Assembly: GCA_038503035.1 (NCBI GenBank)
Contig: JAVSML010024618.1
Coordinates: 103,895 to 167,894, forward strand
Source of the DNA: Crocodylus rhombifer
Taxonomy: Eukaryota > Chordata > Crocodylia > Crocodylidae
Direction: 5' to 3'
DNA length: 64,000 bases
The translations under genes and the position numbers were made by a program. Within the stretch, counting starts at the first letter, position 1. Each line of letters starts with the position of its first letter. The notes under the pieces are model-generated. The model was given only the letters and a program-made list of their open reading frames with translations. It had not been told where the DNA came from and ran no database searches. Below, piece after piece: positions 32,932 through 45,080 of the stretch.

Positions 32932-33689
32932 ATCTATGTGGCATGCATGGCCAATGGGAGTGGGGTGGTTTTTGGCGAGCTGATGACCACATGACTTTTA
33001 CGGAGTCATGGCATTACTAGAAAGTTGCAGGGTGGACTCTCATTAGATGGAGGGAGGTCTAATGCTTGGCTAGTGCTGGTGTGCAGCCAGCACTTCTTGC
33101 AAGAAAGAAGACTAAACAAACCCATCCAACCCCAGTGGCAAGCATGGACTGCCCAGGCCTTTAGCAAATCTATAAAGACTTTAGCAATCATTACAATGTT
33201 CTCTGCTGGAAGCTGGTTGAGTGGATGGGGGAGAGAGAGGGAGGGAGGGAGGGAAGGAGGCAGTCATCCTGCATCCCTTCCTGGTTACTAAACATGTTCC
33301 AGCAGGAAGATGGCTAAGTAAAGGGAGAGGGTCCCAGACATGGTCCCAAAGGGGCCCTCTATGTGAGGGCCCCCAGGAATGGCCTCTGGTGGAGATGCAT
33401 GGCCCAACCCAGCTGGCTGGCTGAGTCAGCCCATGCTAATATCTGTTACATAGTAACTTTTGAATTTTTGCCAGTCACAAAGCTTAGTGAGGGAGGGAGG
33501 AGGAAAGGGAGGCAGGCAGGCGCCATTTTCTAGAGATATTACAATATTTTATATTGTAAAGGTTCTGGGGAGGAAAATCCCCCCTTCTGTTATCCTTATT
33601 TATTTAAAATTTTCCTTCCTCCTGCAAGTCAGAGAAGTAACTCAAAGAGACAAAAGCCTCAAGGACAGAGAGTGGTGGGTGGGTGGAAG

Positions 33690-34690
33690 TCAGAAGACAT
33701 GTACCCCAGTACAGTCAGAAGACACGTACCCTGGTCTGAATTTGCTGGGACATGGCCAGTAACCAAGAGGAGGGCAAGAAGACTATGAAATGGGCCTGCA
33801 GAACTTGTGCTGATGCAGAAGACAGGCAGGGTTTTCCCCAGCAAGAAGCTTTTCCCTAGTCAGAAGACATGTACCCCAGTCTGAAATTGCTGGGACATGG
33901 CCAGTAACCAGGAGGAAGGTAGGAAGACTATGAAATGGGCCTGCAGAACCATGGCTGATGCTCAGGCCAAAGCCAGTGAAGAAAGCTATGCTTCCTTTGT
34001 AGCCAGCAACAATTCAAAAGTTACAAGGTGCAACAGGGAGGTGTAAGGTAGAAGTGAGTGAACGGGGGGAAGAGCCCACAGGCATGGGCCTACAACCTGG
34101 ACCCTGGGAGGGTATTTGCTGGAAGAGAGATCTTGGCCAGCAACCAAGAAGAAAGCCTCTGTCATTCAGAAAAGAAACTCAAGCCTCAGCTTCCTTTGTG
34201 GCCAGCAACTATTCGAAAATCACAAGGTGCAACACAGAGGGGTAAGGCAGAGGTGGAAGAGTGGGGCACGCAGCCCGCAGGCATGGGCCTACTACCTGGA
34301 CCCTGGGAGGTAATTTGCTAGAGGTCTTGGCCAGCAACCAAAAAGAAAGCCTCCGCATTTGTGGCCAGCAACAATTCTCAAATTACAATTCCCAAATTAC
34401 AATAAATACACTTATTAGCAAACAGGGCCAGCAACCAGGAGGAGGTGTAGAATAATATGAAATGGAACTGCAGAACTTGTGCAACACTTACTATACTCAA
34501 GCTGATGTTTTTACCATAGTCAAGCCTGTGAAGAAAGCCTCTGCAATTCAAGTAGTACACTGAAGAGAAGCCTCAGCAGTACTTGTGGGCAACAACCAGG
34601 AGGAGGGCGAGAATAATACAAAATGGACCTGCAGAACTTGTGCAACAATTCAAGACAAAGGAGAAGTCCTAGCAGTACTAGTGGCCATAA
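33690..34690 (+). repeat. Tandem/segmental repeat array, units of about 170-230 bases
   Basis: Recurring elements are GACATGTACCCCAGTCTGAA, CTGGGACATGGCCAGTAACC, GGCCAGCAACCAnnAnGAAAG, CATGGGCCTAC, ACCTGGACCCTGGGAGG and TTTGTGGCCAGCAAC. Units are not identical in length or order. Open frames in the array read the same peptide motifs repeatedly and are not credible genes. Confidence 0.65.
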
Positions 34691-35830
34691 ACAATAAAAA
34701 AATTACAATGTGTAAAGGTGATTCATAATTCTTAATAATGTAGGTATTTACTTTGGTATGTATTCATTATGCATTTCATTACATGCTTATTTACAGCAAC
34801 AGTCGCTTGATCGTAGGCTAGTGAGAGGACTGTTGCTCAATGAACATGAGTCCCCTCAATGATATAGTTTATACTGCATAGTGTCCTATTGAAAACAGCC
34901 TCAGCTGCATTTGTGGCCTGGCCAGCAACCAAGGAGGAAAGTGACAAGAAAGCCTTGCCCTCCTCCTGATGTGGTATCAGGCTCAGAATTCAGTGCTTTT
35001 CCCCAAGACAGAAGGCCCAGCCACGAGAACAGTAAGACCTAGGGAGGAGCTTGCTCATTATTATAGCCAGTAACTAGAAGGTGGGCATCCTCCCCTGCCC
35101 CCACCACCCGCCATGGGGAAAGAGGCAGGGAGGGTGCATAATCACCTGGCTTATGCTCACTATCTGCTTTCTCATCATATAGAATCAAACCGTAATCATA
35201 AGTCTATATCATATATTGGTGATATGTATATGGTGGAGGCCCAGGATATGTGTGATGTACGCCCAGGGTATGTGGTATACATGCTGCAAGAGGCACTTAT
35301 GTGGGGAGTGGGGAGTGATAAGGCAGATCTACCTGCTTTGACATACTGTGATAAGGAATTGAACGATTACAATTATTATTGACTACTAATAAATCATAAT
35401 TAAACTTAATATTATTACAAACTCTTATTAATATATTACCATTGGAATTAATATTATTATTTACTCCTATTATTAGTATGACCTGTTATTACATTATGTC
35501 TATAGCATGAAAGTCAACTATAATTATAATATAATAGTTCAGTTGTTGAGAGAATCCTGAAGGAAGTATTGTCATCTTCTTCATCTTCTCTTTCTTCCTT
35601 TCTCTTTCTGCCTCTTGTCACACCAACACAGATTGATCAGCTTGAGGTTAGCAGTGGAAGGGGATCTAAAAACTGGAGGGAGGGAGGGAGGATAAACAGA
35701 GCATTGGAATTTGTATTGGTGCCTCTTGTGCACCTTGAATACCTTCCCATTAAATTCCACCAGCCCTGTTTACAATAAATTTGAATAATGCATCCCCCCA
35801 AACCAGAGATGATCCTATCAGAATGCAGGG

Positions 35831-36034
35831 CAGTGGCATACTGATGGCTGTGGTCAGGGTGGCCATACCAGATGCGGACACAAAGGGGGCACCATTGGCA
35901 GGTGCAAAGGGAGCACCACCACTCTGCACCACTCACCCCGCACCACCATCACTGATGCTGACAGCAGCTGTCTGGGGCACATGGGAGTGAGGACGGTGGC
36001 ACCCCAGGCCCTAGAGATCCATGGTATGCCACTG
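35831..36034. mobile_element. Short hAT element, 204 bp
   Basis: CAGTGGCATAC at the left and GTATGCCACTG at the right are perfect 11-bp inverted repeats. The flanks are ATGCAGGG (35823-35830) and GTGCAGGG (36035-36042), 7 of 8 matching. The interior is GC-rich without coding potential. It may sit in a larger old repeat running to about 36250. Confidence 0.82.
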
Positions 36035-36042
36035 GTGCAGGG

Positions 36043-36856
36043 CTGTGGGCAAATTAGCACCCCCACTACAGAGCCGATCCTGCACGCCGTCATGGCAGCG
36101 GGGGGGAGGTAGGGGAGTTAGTGAGCATCCAGATGTGAGGCCGGCGGAGGCGCTGAGGAGTCACCCCCTCTGCTCCGTCCATCTACATGGGGTCCTCAAA
36201 GTGCTGTGCCCAGGGCAGTAGCTTGTATTTGCAACCCCCTAGGGACAATTCTGCCACCCTCAGGGCACAGACAAGTGTCAGGTGTCACTTACCAAAGGTA
36301 GCGCATAACACATTGCTATGTCCTCTTTTGAGTCACACGTCGCAGAGGTGTGGGTAATAAATAGCACTCAAAGCTTCATTGCACCCCACTTAATCAGCCT
36401 GCAGTCTTCTCGGACCCTGGATTCACATTGCTGTGCCCCCAGGGGCAAGTCTCCTGACTGGGATGAGATCTTCTCTGCCCGAACTGTGCTGTCATCCCTC
36501 ACCCACCTCAAACCTCCCTCGTTGATACAGCAGATGTGCACCCCGATTTATAGACCTTCAGCAGGGCAAGCACCACGCCCCCCCAACTAGCAGCTTTGTT
36601 TTGGTGTGGAAAAAAACCCAGACACTCTGGTGCCAGACTGGAAAAGAACACAAAAAGGAGGAGGGAAAGTTTGCAAAGTCTCTGTGTTTGTGTGCAAGCA
36701 AAGCAAGTCTTAAACCCCATGCTGCCTCCCGACCCAAAGCCTTGCTTAGGAGTTCAAAAACAAAGGAGACAGTGCCTGGCATCTGGCTGGCAAAGAGCAT
36801 GAAAAGAATATTGAAAAAGTGCATTTTCAAAGTTTCTATCCAGGGAAAATGCAAGG
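36043..36856. other. Intronic sequence, nothing recognised
   Basis: No gene was recognised. The open frames of about 90-130 codons on both strands near 36560-36960 have no known motif and run into the CR1. Confidence 0.4.
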
Positions 36857-39265
36857 GTTGTGAAGGGTGAGCCAAAGAGCCTGGGAAGGCATGACCTCTA
36901 TTGGACTCAAGAAGTCTACGGGCCAACAAGAGGTAAAGCGCTGCTTGACTTGGTACTGGCAACTGGGGACGACCTAATTGGCAACTTAATGATCGAGGGA
37001 AAGCTGGGTAACAGCGACCATGAGCTGATCACTTTCACCATCTGCCATAAAGCTGGCAAGTCAGTCAGCAATACAGAAGTCCTTGACATTAGGAAAGCTG
37101 ACTTTGACAAGCTCAGAAGGCTTGTCGGTGAGGCCCTAAAGAATCAAGACCCTAAGGGGAGGGGAGTTCAGGATGGATGGTTGCTCCTCCAGGGAGTAAT
37201 CCTTGATGCACAAGCTCAGGCTATTCTGTCTTGGAGTCAAGGCAGCAACAGGGCACAGCAGCCCCCTTAGCTCTCCAGGGAACTAGTGGACCCCTGTGGC
37301 TAAAAAGAAAGGCCTAAAAAGGATGAAGGATGGGATCCACCTCCAAGAAGAAATATTCTGCACTGGTCTAATTCTGCAGGGAGCAAACCAGGAAAGCCAA
37401 GGCTGTGATGGAACTCCAGCTAGGTACAAGTATCAAGGACAATAAAAAGTCCTTTTTTAGATATGTGGGGAGCTAGAGGAAAAGCAAGGGTAACATTTGG
37501 ACCCCTGCTAAACCAGATGAGACAACTGACATCGACGCCCAGGAAAAGCCAACCTATTAAATGGGTACTTTGTGTTGGTCTTTTATCAATCCCACTGGAC
37601 ACCCCTACCCATTACGGGACAGTGGGGCCTGAGTGAGGGAGGCCTGGGTGAGGGAGATTCCCTGCCCTCCATCAATGCTGACCTCATGAAGGAACACCTT
37701 AATAGGCTGGACACCTTCAAGTCAGCTGGCCCTGAAAATCTACACCCCAGGGTACTCAAGAAGCTGGCAAGCATCATAGCCCAAGCCCCTGGTACAGATC
37801 TTCAAGAACTCCTGGTGCTATGGTGAAGTGCCTGAAGACTGGAAGAAGGCCAATGTGGTGTCTATCTTCAAGAAAGGGAGGAAAGTGGATCCAGCAAACT
37901 ACAGGCCCATCAGCCTGACCTCTATCCTGGGGAAGGCCTTGGAAAAGATTAACAAAGAGGCCATCCTTAACAGACTAGCTGATGGAAATATCCTAGGGAT
38001 ACCCAGCACAGGTTTGTTGCAGGAAGGTATTCCTTGACCAATCTTATCTCCTTTTAGGACCAGGTGACCTATCACCTGTACAAGGGAGAGGAGATAGATG
38101 TCATATATCTTGACTTCAAAAAAGCCTTTGATCTGGTATCCCATGATCACCTCTTGGCAAAACTGGCCAACTGCAGCCTCAGGTGCACCACGATCTGTTG
38201 GCTGGGGAATTGGCTTTGTGGTCGAACCCAGAGGGTGATGGTTGATGGAAGTCAATTGTCATGGTGCCCTGTGACCAGTAGAGTCCCCCAGTGCTCTGTC
38301 CTTGGACCCATATTGTTCAACATCTTCATTAACGAAGTGGACACTGGAGTCAGAAGCAGACTGGCCAAGTTCGCCGATGATACCAAACTCTGGGGTAAAG
38401 CATCCACACCTAAGGACAGGAGGGCAATACAGGCTGACCTTGACAGGCTCAGAAAATGGGCTGATAAGAACTTAATGGTGTGTACCACCGAAAAATGCAA
38501 GGTTCTCCACCTTGGAAGGGAAAACCGGTAGCATCCTTATGGACTCGGCAGTGCTACTCTGGCTAGCACTATGGATGAAAGCGGTTTGGGGGTCATAATT
38601 GACCAGAGGATTAATATGAGCCTTGAATGTGATGCTGCAGCCAGTAAAGCGAGCAAAACACTACCTTGCATCCACAGATGCTTCTCAAGTAAATCCTGGG
38701 ACATCATTCTCCCATTGTACTCAGCATGGTGAGGCTGCAGCTGGAGTATTGCATCCAGTTTTGGGCTACACAATTCAAAAAGGATGTGGAGAAGCTTGAG
38801 AGAGTCCAGAGAAGAGCCATGCACATGATCAGAGGACAGGAAAACAGACCTTATGATGACAGGCTGAGAGCTATGGGGCTCTTTAGCCTGGAAAAGCGCA
38901 GGCTCAGGGATGATCTGATGGCCACCTGTAAGTTTATCAGGTGTGACCACCAGTATCTGGGGGAACGTCTGTTCACCAGAGCACCCCAGGGGATGATGAG
39001 GTTGAATGGTTATAAACTACTACAAGACCATTTCAGGCTGAACATAAGGAAGAATTTCTTTTCTGTCCGAGCCCCCAAGGTCTGGAATAGCCTGCCATTG
39101 GAGATGGTTCATGCACCTACATTGAATGCCTTCAAGAGAAATTTGGATGCTTATCTTGCTGGGATCCTACGATCCCAGGTGACTTCCTGACCCTTGGGCA
39201 GGGAGCTGGATTCGATGATCTTCCGAAGTCCCTTCCAGCCGTAATGTCCATGAAATCTATGAAAT
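36857..39265 (+). pseudogene. CR1 LINE: endonuclease end, RT and 3' end, decayed
   Basis: The endonuclease end reads YGPTRGKALLDLVLATGDD and GNSDHELITFTI. RT follows: FKSAGPENLHPRVLKKL, WKKANVVSIFKKG, NYRPISLTSILGKALEKI, YLDFKKAFDLVSHDHL, VPQCSVLGPILFNIFINEV and FADDTKLWG at 38370-38396, with the catalytic Asp pair intact. The C-terminal part includes LQLEYCIQFWATQFKKDVEK, VQRRAMHMIRG and RKNFFSVRAPKVWNSLPLE. Frames change several times. The 3' end has the short repeat GAAATCTATGAAAT at 39252-39265. This 3' tail differs from that of 48013 and 55085, so two CR1 subfamilies are present. Confidence 0.88.
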
Positions 39266-40620
39266 GTGTGGCAATGTTGAACAACATAGTGAAAAGTTCT
39301 CCAATGTGGAGAATATGAAGGACATGGGTAAGCAGGAAGAGGAGGAGGTGGCGGTACTGCTTATGCTGTTTACCTGGGGATTACTGCTGCAACACTTGAG
39401 AAGGATAGGAACTGTGCTAGATTGTTCAGTGGCAAGTTGTGTTCCTGCTTTAACAGCATTAATGATAATAATAATAATAAGATACAGGTGCCCAGTGGAC
39501 TTGGAACAGGTACACAGAGGAAAGCAAAGAAGTGGAAGTTGACTGGGCTCTGTTGAGAAACCTGAGAAGGACCAGAATCTGCACAGTTTGGGCCCATGAG
39601 AGCATCTTGGACTGGGGGGACCGAATAGTGTTGATGAGTTGGAACGACCAGCAGTGGCTGGAGATGTTCCAAATGAAAAGAGAGATGTTCTATTATATTG
39701 TCTTGATGCTGGGGCCCCACATCTCGAGGCAGGACACTAACATGTGTTGGGCCATCCCACCAGACACAAGGGTTGCAATGGCCATTGTGAAACTGGCCAG
39801 CCCTTCCAGCCTCTGCTACATCGTGAACCAGTTTGGCATGGCTGTCTGCACGGTTGGGCTGGCAACTCATGAGGTATCCCAGCTGCTAAAGGAGATTGCT
39901 GCAAACAAAATTAGCTGCCTGGTGAATCCGCAGCAAGTCATAGATTGCTTTAATGAGAAGGGGTTCCTGAACTGCATGGGGGCTTTAGACATCACTCACA
40001 TCCCAATGCTGTGACCTGCAGGGAAGGGGAGGGCTTTCACAAGCAGGAAAAGATATGCCTCTATGATCCTGCAAGCCATGGTGGACCACTGGGCTGGCTC
40101 GCAAACATTTATACTGGGTGGGCTGGCAGCATGCATAATGTGCGCATGTTCAGAAACTCCTCTCTGCCTAGCCTCGTGGAAAAAGGACACTACACACCCA
40201 GCGTGGAGGAGACAGTGATCTGCAGTGTTGCTGTTCCTCCGGTTATATTAGTGGACACTGCCTACTCCTAAAGTCCTGGCTCACAAAGACTCATGGAGGG
40301 CACATAAGCACTTACAAGATGGAGCCAGAAAATATCATGGGTTTTGTAGTGGTAGCCTGCATGCTGCACAATATCTATGAGAGCTTCAGAGAGGTTTTCA
40401 AGGAGTTGTAGGAAGAAGCATGACAGGCAGCGGCCAGACAACAGAGACGTGTCCAGGCAGCAGCAGTGCAGGGACTAAGGAGATATCCTCAAGGAGAGGC
40501 TGGTCAGGTGGCCCTTGAGCGTGATTGTTTGGCAGGATATATTGATGACAACAACACCTAAGAGTGCTTTGTTCTTTCTCTTGGTTATGTTAAAATAAAT
40601 TAATTTACACTTTAAATCTG
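39266..40620 (+). pseudogene. PIF/Harbinger transposase, internally deleted
   Basis: The first reading block (39532-40014) has the Harbinger pattern: FQMKREMFYYIVLMLGPHI, IPPDTRVAMAIVKLASPS, VNQFGMAVCTVG, CFNEKGFLNCMGALDITHIP. The D in GALDITHI is the first catalytic residue (usually GAIDGTHI). The second block (40011-40271) has IYTGWAGSMHNVRMFRNSSL, where family members have GSxHDxRVFRNS, so the second catalytic Asp is Asn. A third block (about 40310-40400) has GFVVVACMLHNIYES, the family's C-terminal AACxLHN motif. The RAFGRLKxRFR segment carrying the catalytic Glu should lie just before it and is absent. Frames overlap by a shift at 40011. No terminal repeats were identified. Confidence 0.83.
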
Positions 40621-41858
40621 TGTTTGTATACAAAAGCATGTGGTGTTGAAGACAGGGGGTGGAGGAATGGACAGTCAGGGGAAGGGAGAGGAATTCTGGA
40701 CTGGGCTAGTGGTTTGCTGCTTCCAGACTGTCAGTGGTTTGGGGGAGGGGGCATTACGCATTGTCACCCACATCTGAATGACCCCCTCCCCCTCACACAT
40801 GGCTGAGAATCTTAACTATAGCTCTTGGCAGGTTAGGCGGTTGGGGAACAAAGCTGAACAGCTAGTCACATTTTCAAAAACATTTCAAAAACATAAAACA
40901 TTTCACAACACACCTCCAAAAGCCATATGAGGCACTACAAAAACAGATTGACAGTGTACCTGGGCAGGGAATGGGAGGGTTCCAATGGGAGCCCCCATTG
41001 GAAACTGTACGAAGATCTATGAGCTCAGGAATGCTGGCAAATGTAGTCCAAAAAAAAAAACCCAGGAAAAAAAAAGCCAGAAGAGCTGGGCACCACCACC
41101 ACCATCAACAGCAATTGCTAATAAAGCAGGGGGCAACAAACACCCGCTACTCTAAACCCTGAACATTTTATGATATCATAGCAGTTATCATAGCAGTTAT
41201 AGTACATTAAACAAACACATATATTTGTAACATGGTGGGATGGGAAGGGAAAGTAATGGGAGGGAAGGATTCACACAGCTTGTCTTTGGGATTGGGATGG
41301 GGTCTTTGGGATCGCATACTGACAGAGAGAGACCAGACTGACTGAGCATAGGCAGGTGCAAGTGTCAAGGATTTCTGGGTGACCAGGGAGACTCCCAGTG
41401 AGAGTCAGGACTGTCCAGTGAGAGTCTGGGGGTGGGAAATGGGGAGACTGAGTGAATGAGAGGCTCCTGCTGTAATACATTAGGGAAGATATTACAGGGG
41501 GTAAGTTGGTATTTGACTCCCCCTACTGAAATCTGCGGGGAATGACACACAAGGTTTAACTCACTTGAAAGCGCCATTGGTGCAAACATGAATGCCATGT
41601 TGTGCAAACACAAATGCACTGCACCAAAAAAAAGCTCTGCTAAAATTTTCAGGCACTCTACACTCATGCCCAAGTTGTCTATTCACTCCCTAAGTCATTA
41701 TCTATGATACACGTCTCATCAAGATTCCCTGCAACTGCATTAAATACAGCCAAAGAGTGAACACTTTACTAGGGAATCCAAGTTAAATTTTCCATTCACA
41801 GATTATTCTTCCAAATTATTTTTGTTGATTTTATTTTACTTTATACAGTTTTACTTAC
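40621..41858. other. Intronic sequence, nothing recognised
   Basis: An A-rich stretch and (CAC)n at 41048-41105 give an artificial Lys/His-rich frame. Nothing else was recognised. Confidence 0.4.
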
Positions 41859-41950
41859 CTGACAACTTTGGTGCCATTTCGAAACACCTGGATGTCTACA
41901 GCATAATTGCCATCAGCATGGGCTATCAAGTTGATTTCTGAAAATTGTGC
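41859..41950 (-). CDS. SYN2: SYN2 coding exon (probable exon 3), domain C
   Basis: A minus-strand acceptor (TTTTTCTTAG) precedes 92 bases, followed by the donor GTAAGTAA. The 30 complete codons read [14 protein letters not shown], then [16 protein letters not shown], and the last two bases AG begin an Arg codon finished by the next exon. This matches the synapsin II segment [31 protein letters not shown], with conservative changes only. Domain C forms the ATP-grasp-like fold that binds ATP and drives synapsin oligomerisation on synaptic vesicles. The start in phase 0 and end in phase 2 agree with both neighbouring exons. Confidence 0.95.
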
Positions 41951-42254
41951 CTAAGAAAAAAGAACTGCAATAAATCAACTGGTTTTTAATTTACATTCTA
42001 ACTAATGTCTTTCTCCTCATTTTAAAGCTTTGTGTTTAACAGCTAATACTGTACCTCGCATTGACAACAAATACCTTTCACAATAATAAAAAACATGACA
42101 CAGGCACACATACACCACCACAGATTTGGCACAATTTTGCATGTGGGCTCTGAAAAAAAGTAAAAGAGATACATATATGAGGGATTTGTCATGAGTGAGA
42201 GCTTGTGATTCATGTGCAGGATGATTATAGGGGTAGTTACATCCCAAGCTGACA

Positions 42255-42875
42255 GAGAGAAGCTACAGAAAGGTCTCATCAAGTTAACGGAGTGGGCAAA
42301 GAAGTGGCAGGTAAACTTTAATGTTGACAAGTAGGAGGTAATGCACATAGGGGAAAATAACCGTAATTAAGCAGATGCAATGCTAGATTCTGAACTAGTT
42401 ATACTGGGACTGGGCAGCAGGGAGATGCACTGCAGTCACACCCAAGGAGTGGAAAGAAGCATTGGCTATGCAGGTAAGGCTCCCAGCTATCCAGTCCCAG
42501 TACAGCTCCTCACCACCTGGCCCTGGCATGGGCAAAATTCCCCTTCATGGATGCTCCCCAGCACTAATGTGCTGCTGAAGCCCCCTCTGTGTGCTGAATC
42601 CAGCAGCTTTATGGACTGCATGTTGCCAATCGTTGGTCTATAACATCATGAAAAGCTTGGATAACATGAACGGAGAACTGTTATTCACCAAGCTCCAATA
42701 TACTAGAACTCATTGATATTAGCAGGTGATGGGTCTAAAACTAAAAAAAGAAAGTACTTTTTTTACGCAGTGTGGAACTTACTGGCACAGGAAATCATAG
42801 AGGCAGATAGCCAGGTTCAAAAAGGGACAGAATAAATTCATGGGTGATTAATCCATTTATAGTTATTCACCAGAA
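42255..42875 (+). pseudogene. Old CR1/L3-type LINE remnants around a GC-rich insert
   Basis: LIKLTEWAKKWQVNFNVDK and EVMHIGENNRN (42275-42367) match the RT region after FADD in CR1/L3 LINEs. MNGELLFTKLQYTRTH and STFFTQCGTYWHRK (42660-42800) match the C-terminal region. The intervening 42410-42645 is GC-richer and ends in GCCAATCGTTGGTCTATA, like a hAT right end, so a DNA element probably split the LINE. Confidence 0.6.
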
Positions 42876-42904
42876 CAGTCATGAATGCATCCTCTAACAC
42901 CTCT

Positions 42905-43372
42905 AAACCAGTGACTGCACATGCTAAGGAGGGTATGAGAGGGCAAAGATCACTACAGATATGTCCTGTTCACATGTTCTTTCTCTAAAGAAGGATTGGC
43001 CAACTTCTAAACACTTGGGGACTTTATGACAATGGGCCACACCAGGGCAAGCCTCAGGCACCCAGAAAGCACATAGAAAAAACCCTCTTCCATACCCCCC
43101 CACAGGGCCCCCCCCACTGTAACACCACACAGCCCAGGGTTCACTCTCAGCTTCCTGTACCATGCTGCACCACCCTGCATCATCCCACCTGTTGGGATGG
43201 GGGCAGAAATTGGAACCTGGAGGAGGTAGGGGGGCCTGGAGACTCTGGGGGAAGTGGCAAACAAGGGACAAGGCAGGGGGCAGGAGCCAAACCTTATGCA
43301 GCCCACAGGCTGCCAGCTCTAAAACATTCACTCTTGCCACTGTCAGAGGCAGGCTTATCTGTTGTGCTCAGC
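42905..43372. other. Unassigned GC-rich sequence
   Basis: A GGATTGGCCAACTT-like start and CCACAGGCTGCCAGCTCTAAAA near the right edge resemble hAT ends, but no duplication was found. Confidence 0.35.
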
Positions 43373-43380
43373 GAATGTAG

Positions 43381-45080
43381 TAGGGCTGTGCGAGTCGGCA
43401 GTGATCCAATCCGGCTCTGGATGCAGCCACTCCGGATGGCCGTGATCCATTTCAGAGCTCCAGATTGGGAGCCGCCTCGGAGGTCCGGCATTAGGGTATA
43501 ATGGGGAATCAATGGAAGATCTATAACTTTGTTGTTTTTGTATTATTTGGATGAAACTTGCAGGGATAGTAGCCTCTGCTAAGAGCATGAAGCCTGCCAC
43601 ATTTCAAGAAGATCGGTGCAGGGGTTTGGGGGGAACCGTACCCCAAATTATTGAAAGCCAAACTCACGTCATGGCTATGTGTTATACCAGAGGGGACTGA
43701 AAACTGCAGGGGTGGTAGCTCTTTCTGAGGCCACAAAGCCTGCCAGGTTTCAAGAAGATCAGTGCAGGGGTCAGGGGGGAACTGCACCCCAAGCTGGTGA
43801 CAGGCAAAACTCCTGTCACGTCTGTGTTACAAAAGGGGGGGGGTCAAACCTGCAGGGGTGGTAGCTCTTACTGAGGCCACAAAGCCTGCCAGCTGTGAGT
43901 GTGTGTCCTAGAGTAGGCCTGAGTGAGTGCCGGGCCCTGCCAGGCCGCGAAGCCTGCCAGCTGTGTGTCTCGCTGGGGGAGCCTATCTTTTGGTGCCCTG
44001 CACCCCAAGCTGCTGACAGGAAAAACTCGTGATGTGGGTGGGTGACACTGTGTGTGTGTTAAGGTGTGCCCTTTCTGGTGCTGGGGCCTCTGCACAACAC
44101 AGCAGTATGCCCCACTGAGGTCCCCTCCTCCCCTACAGCCTCACTCCCGGTCCTCTGCTGTACGTGAGAATAGGTACAATAACTTAGCTGGCTCAACACC
44201 AGTAGCATCAGCAGCAGCATCAAAGCTACCCACAGGGAACTCTCACAGAGCCTGTCGCTTTATAAAGGAATTGACAGCAAGAAGCAAAGATGTTGTGTTC
44301 TGTTGGACACATGATGTTATTCATGGTGGGTGATAGCTTATCTTGTGTTTTTATGTCTATGTGTGTATTACGAAAAAAAAGGAGGGTTTTTTTTTCCAGC
44401 TCTGAAAAGTGGTTTGTACAAACAAACAAGCACCCAACCTCATCACCAGAACTGAAGCCATCTTCCTACACCTCAAAACACAAAACCTGCCAACTATCTC
44501 CAGTACCCCACAAACTGCACACCAGAATCTATCAAAGACAACACAACCCAACTACCTGTGGGGGCACATTCCTCACCAAAAAAACACTACCTCCAGTCTC
44601 TCAGGCCTGATCCTGAGAGCGACCAAATTACAACACAAACCACTTTTCAGAGCTGGGCCTATGAACTGCACTTCATCAGCCTCTTAGGTAGTAGGTACAG
44701 AAACTCGTGGACTCAATATACACAGTGGAGTTCTGGCACACTGCGACCTGCCAGACATCTGACCCCCCAGGCACCTCTGTACTTTTACCTGCGCTGCTAC
44801 ATCCCCCCTTTCCCCCTCTACCCCCCACCCCAGCCTGTCCCTCACCCCCTGATGCCTCCATTTCCATTTTAACTGACTGGCTTTCTCGCCTCCATTGCGG
44901 GCCAGGCCAGCCTCTGTCTTCTTTACTATTCCTTCCATCCAGGACCAACTGCAGGTGCTTCCTCAGCCTGACAAAGGGGTTTTCAACCCTAAAGCTGGCA
45001 TCCCAGGCAGCTAAGCTGAGCTCACCGGGAGCCTCACAACTGCACTGCAACCAGCACGCATCAGGCCTGTCAAAGAAGTG
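43381..45080. mobile_element. hAT-like element, copy 2 (left terminus; right end unresolved)
   Basis: The left end is TAGGGCTGTGCGAGTCGGCAG, close to the end at 50404. GAATGTAG precedes it. From 43540 to 44050 the same units as in copies 1 and 3 occur in reverse orientation, each with CCTGCCAnGTTTCAAGAAGATC and GGTGCAGGGGT. 44050-44190 is the reverse of the 1070-1280 unit. From 44440 a Penelope-like segment in plus orientation follows, with a hammerhead-like core at 44968-44993. The right boundary was not found; the hAT transposase remnant lies just beyond. Confidence 0.65.
44968..44993 (+). ncRNA. Decayed hammerhead-ribozyme-like core, second copy
   Basis: CTGACAA, a stem GGGTT/AACCC and TAAA occupy the positions of CTGACGA, stem II and GAAA. 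The G of GAAA is T here, and G8 is A as in copy 1. The following AGCTGGCATCCCAGGCAGC is shared with the minus-strand copy near 51940. Confidence 0.42.

Larger units (their letters stand above)
30181..35560. repeat. Composite dispersed repeat region (possibly Harbinger-derived), with solo LTR inserted
   Basis: Two direct copies of one segment are visible: 30225-30510 and 32937-33190. Both contain GGAGTCATGGCATTACT, AATGCTTG, GTGCAGCCAGCA and AAGACTAAACAA. Between them lies the solo LTR 31806-32931. A tandem array occupies 33690-34690. At 35200-35560 AT-rich DNA with ATTATTA repeats follows. No protein was recognised. Confidence 0.5.

Noticed and set aside
33690..34690. A CRISPR-like or other regular repeat-spacer array
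   Set aside because: Unit length and spacing are irregular, units are imperfect, and the context is vertebrate intron.
40971..41162. Lys/His/Gln-rich small protein
   Set aside because: Made of A-rich and CAC/CAG simple-sequence DNA. No start context or homologue was recognised.
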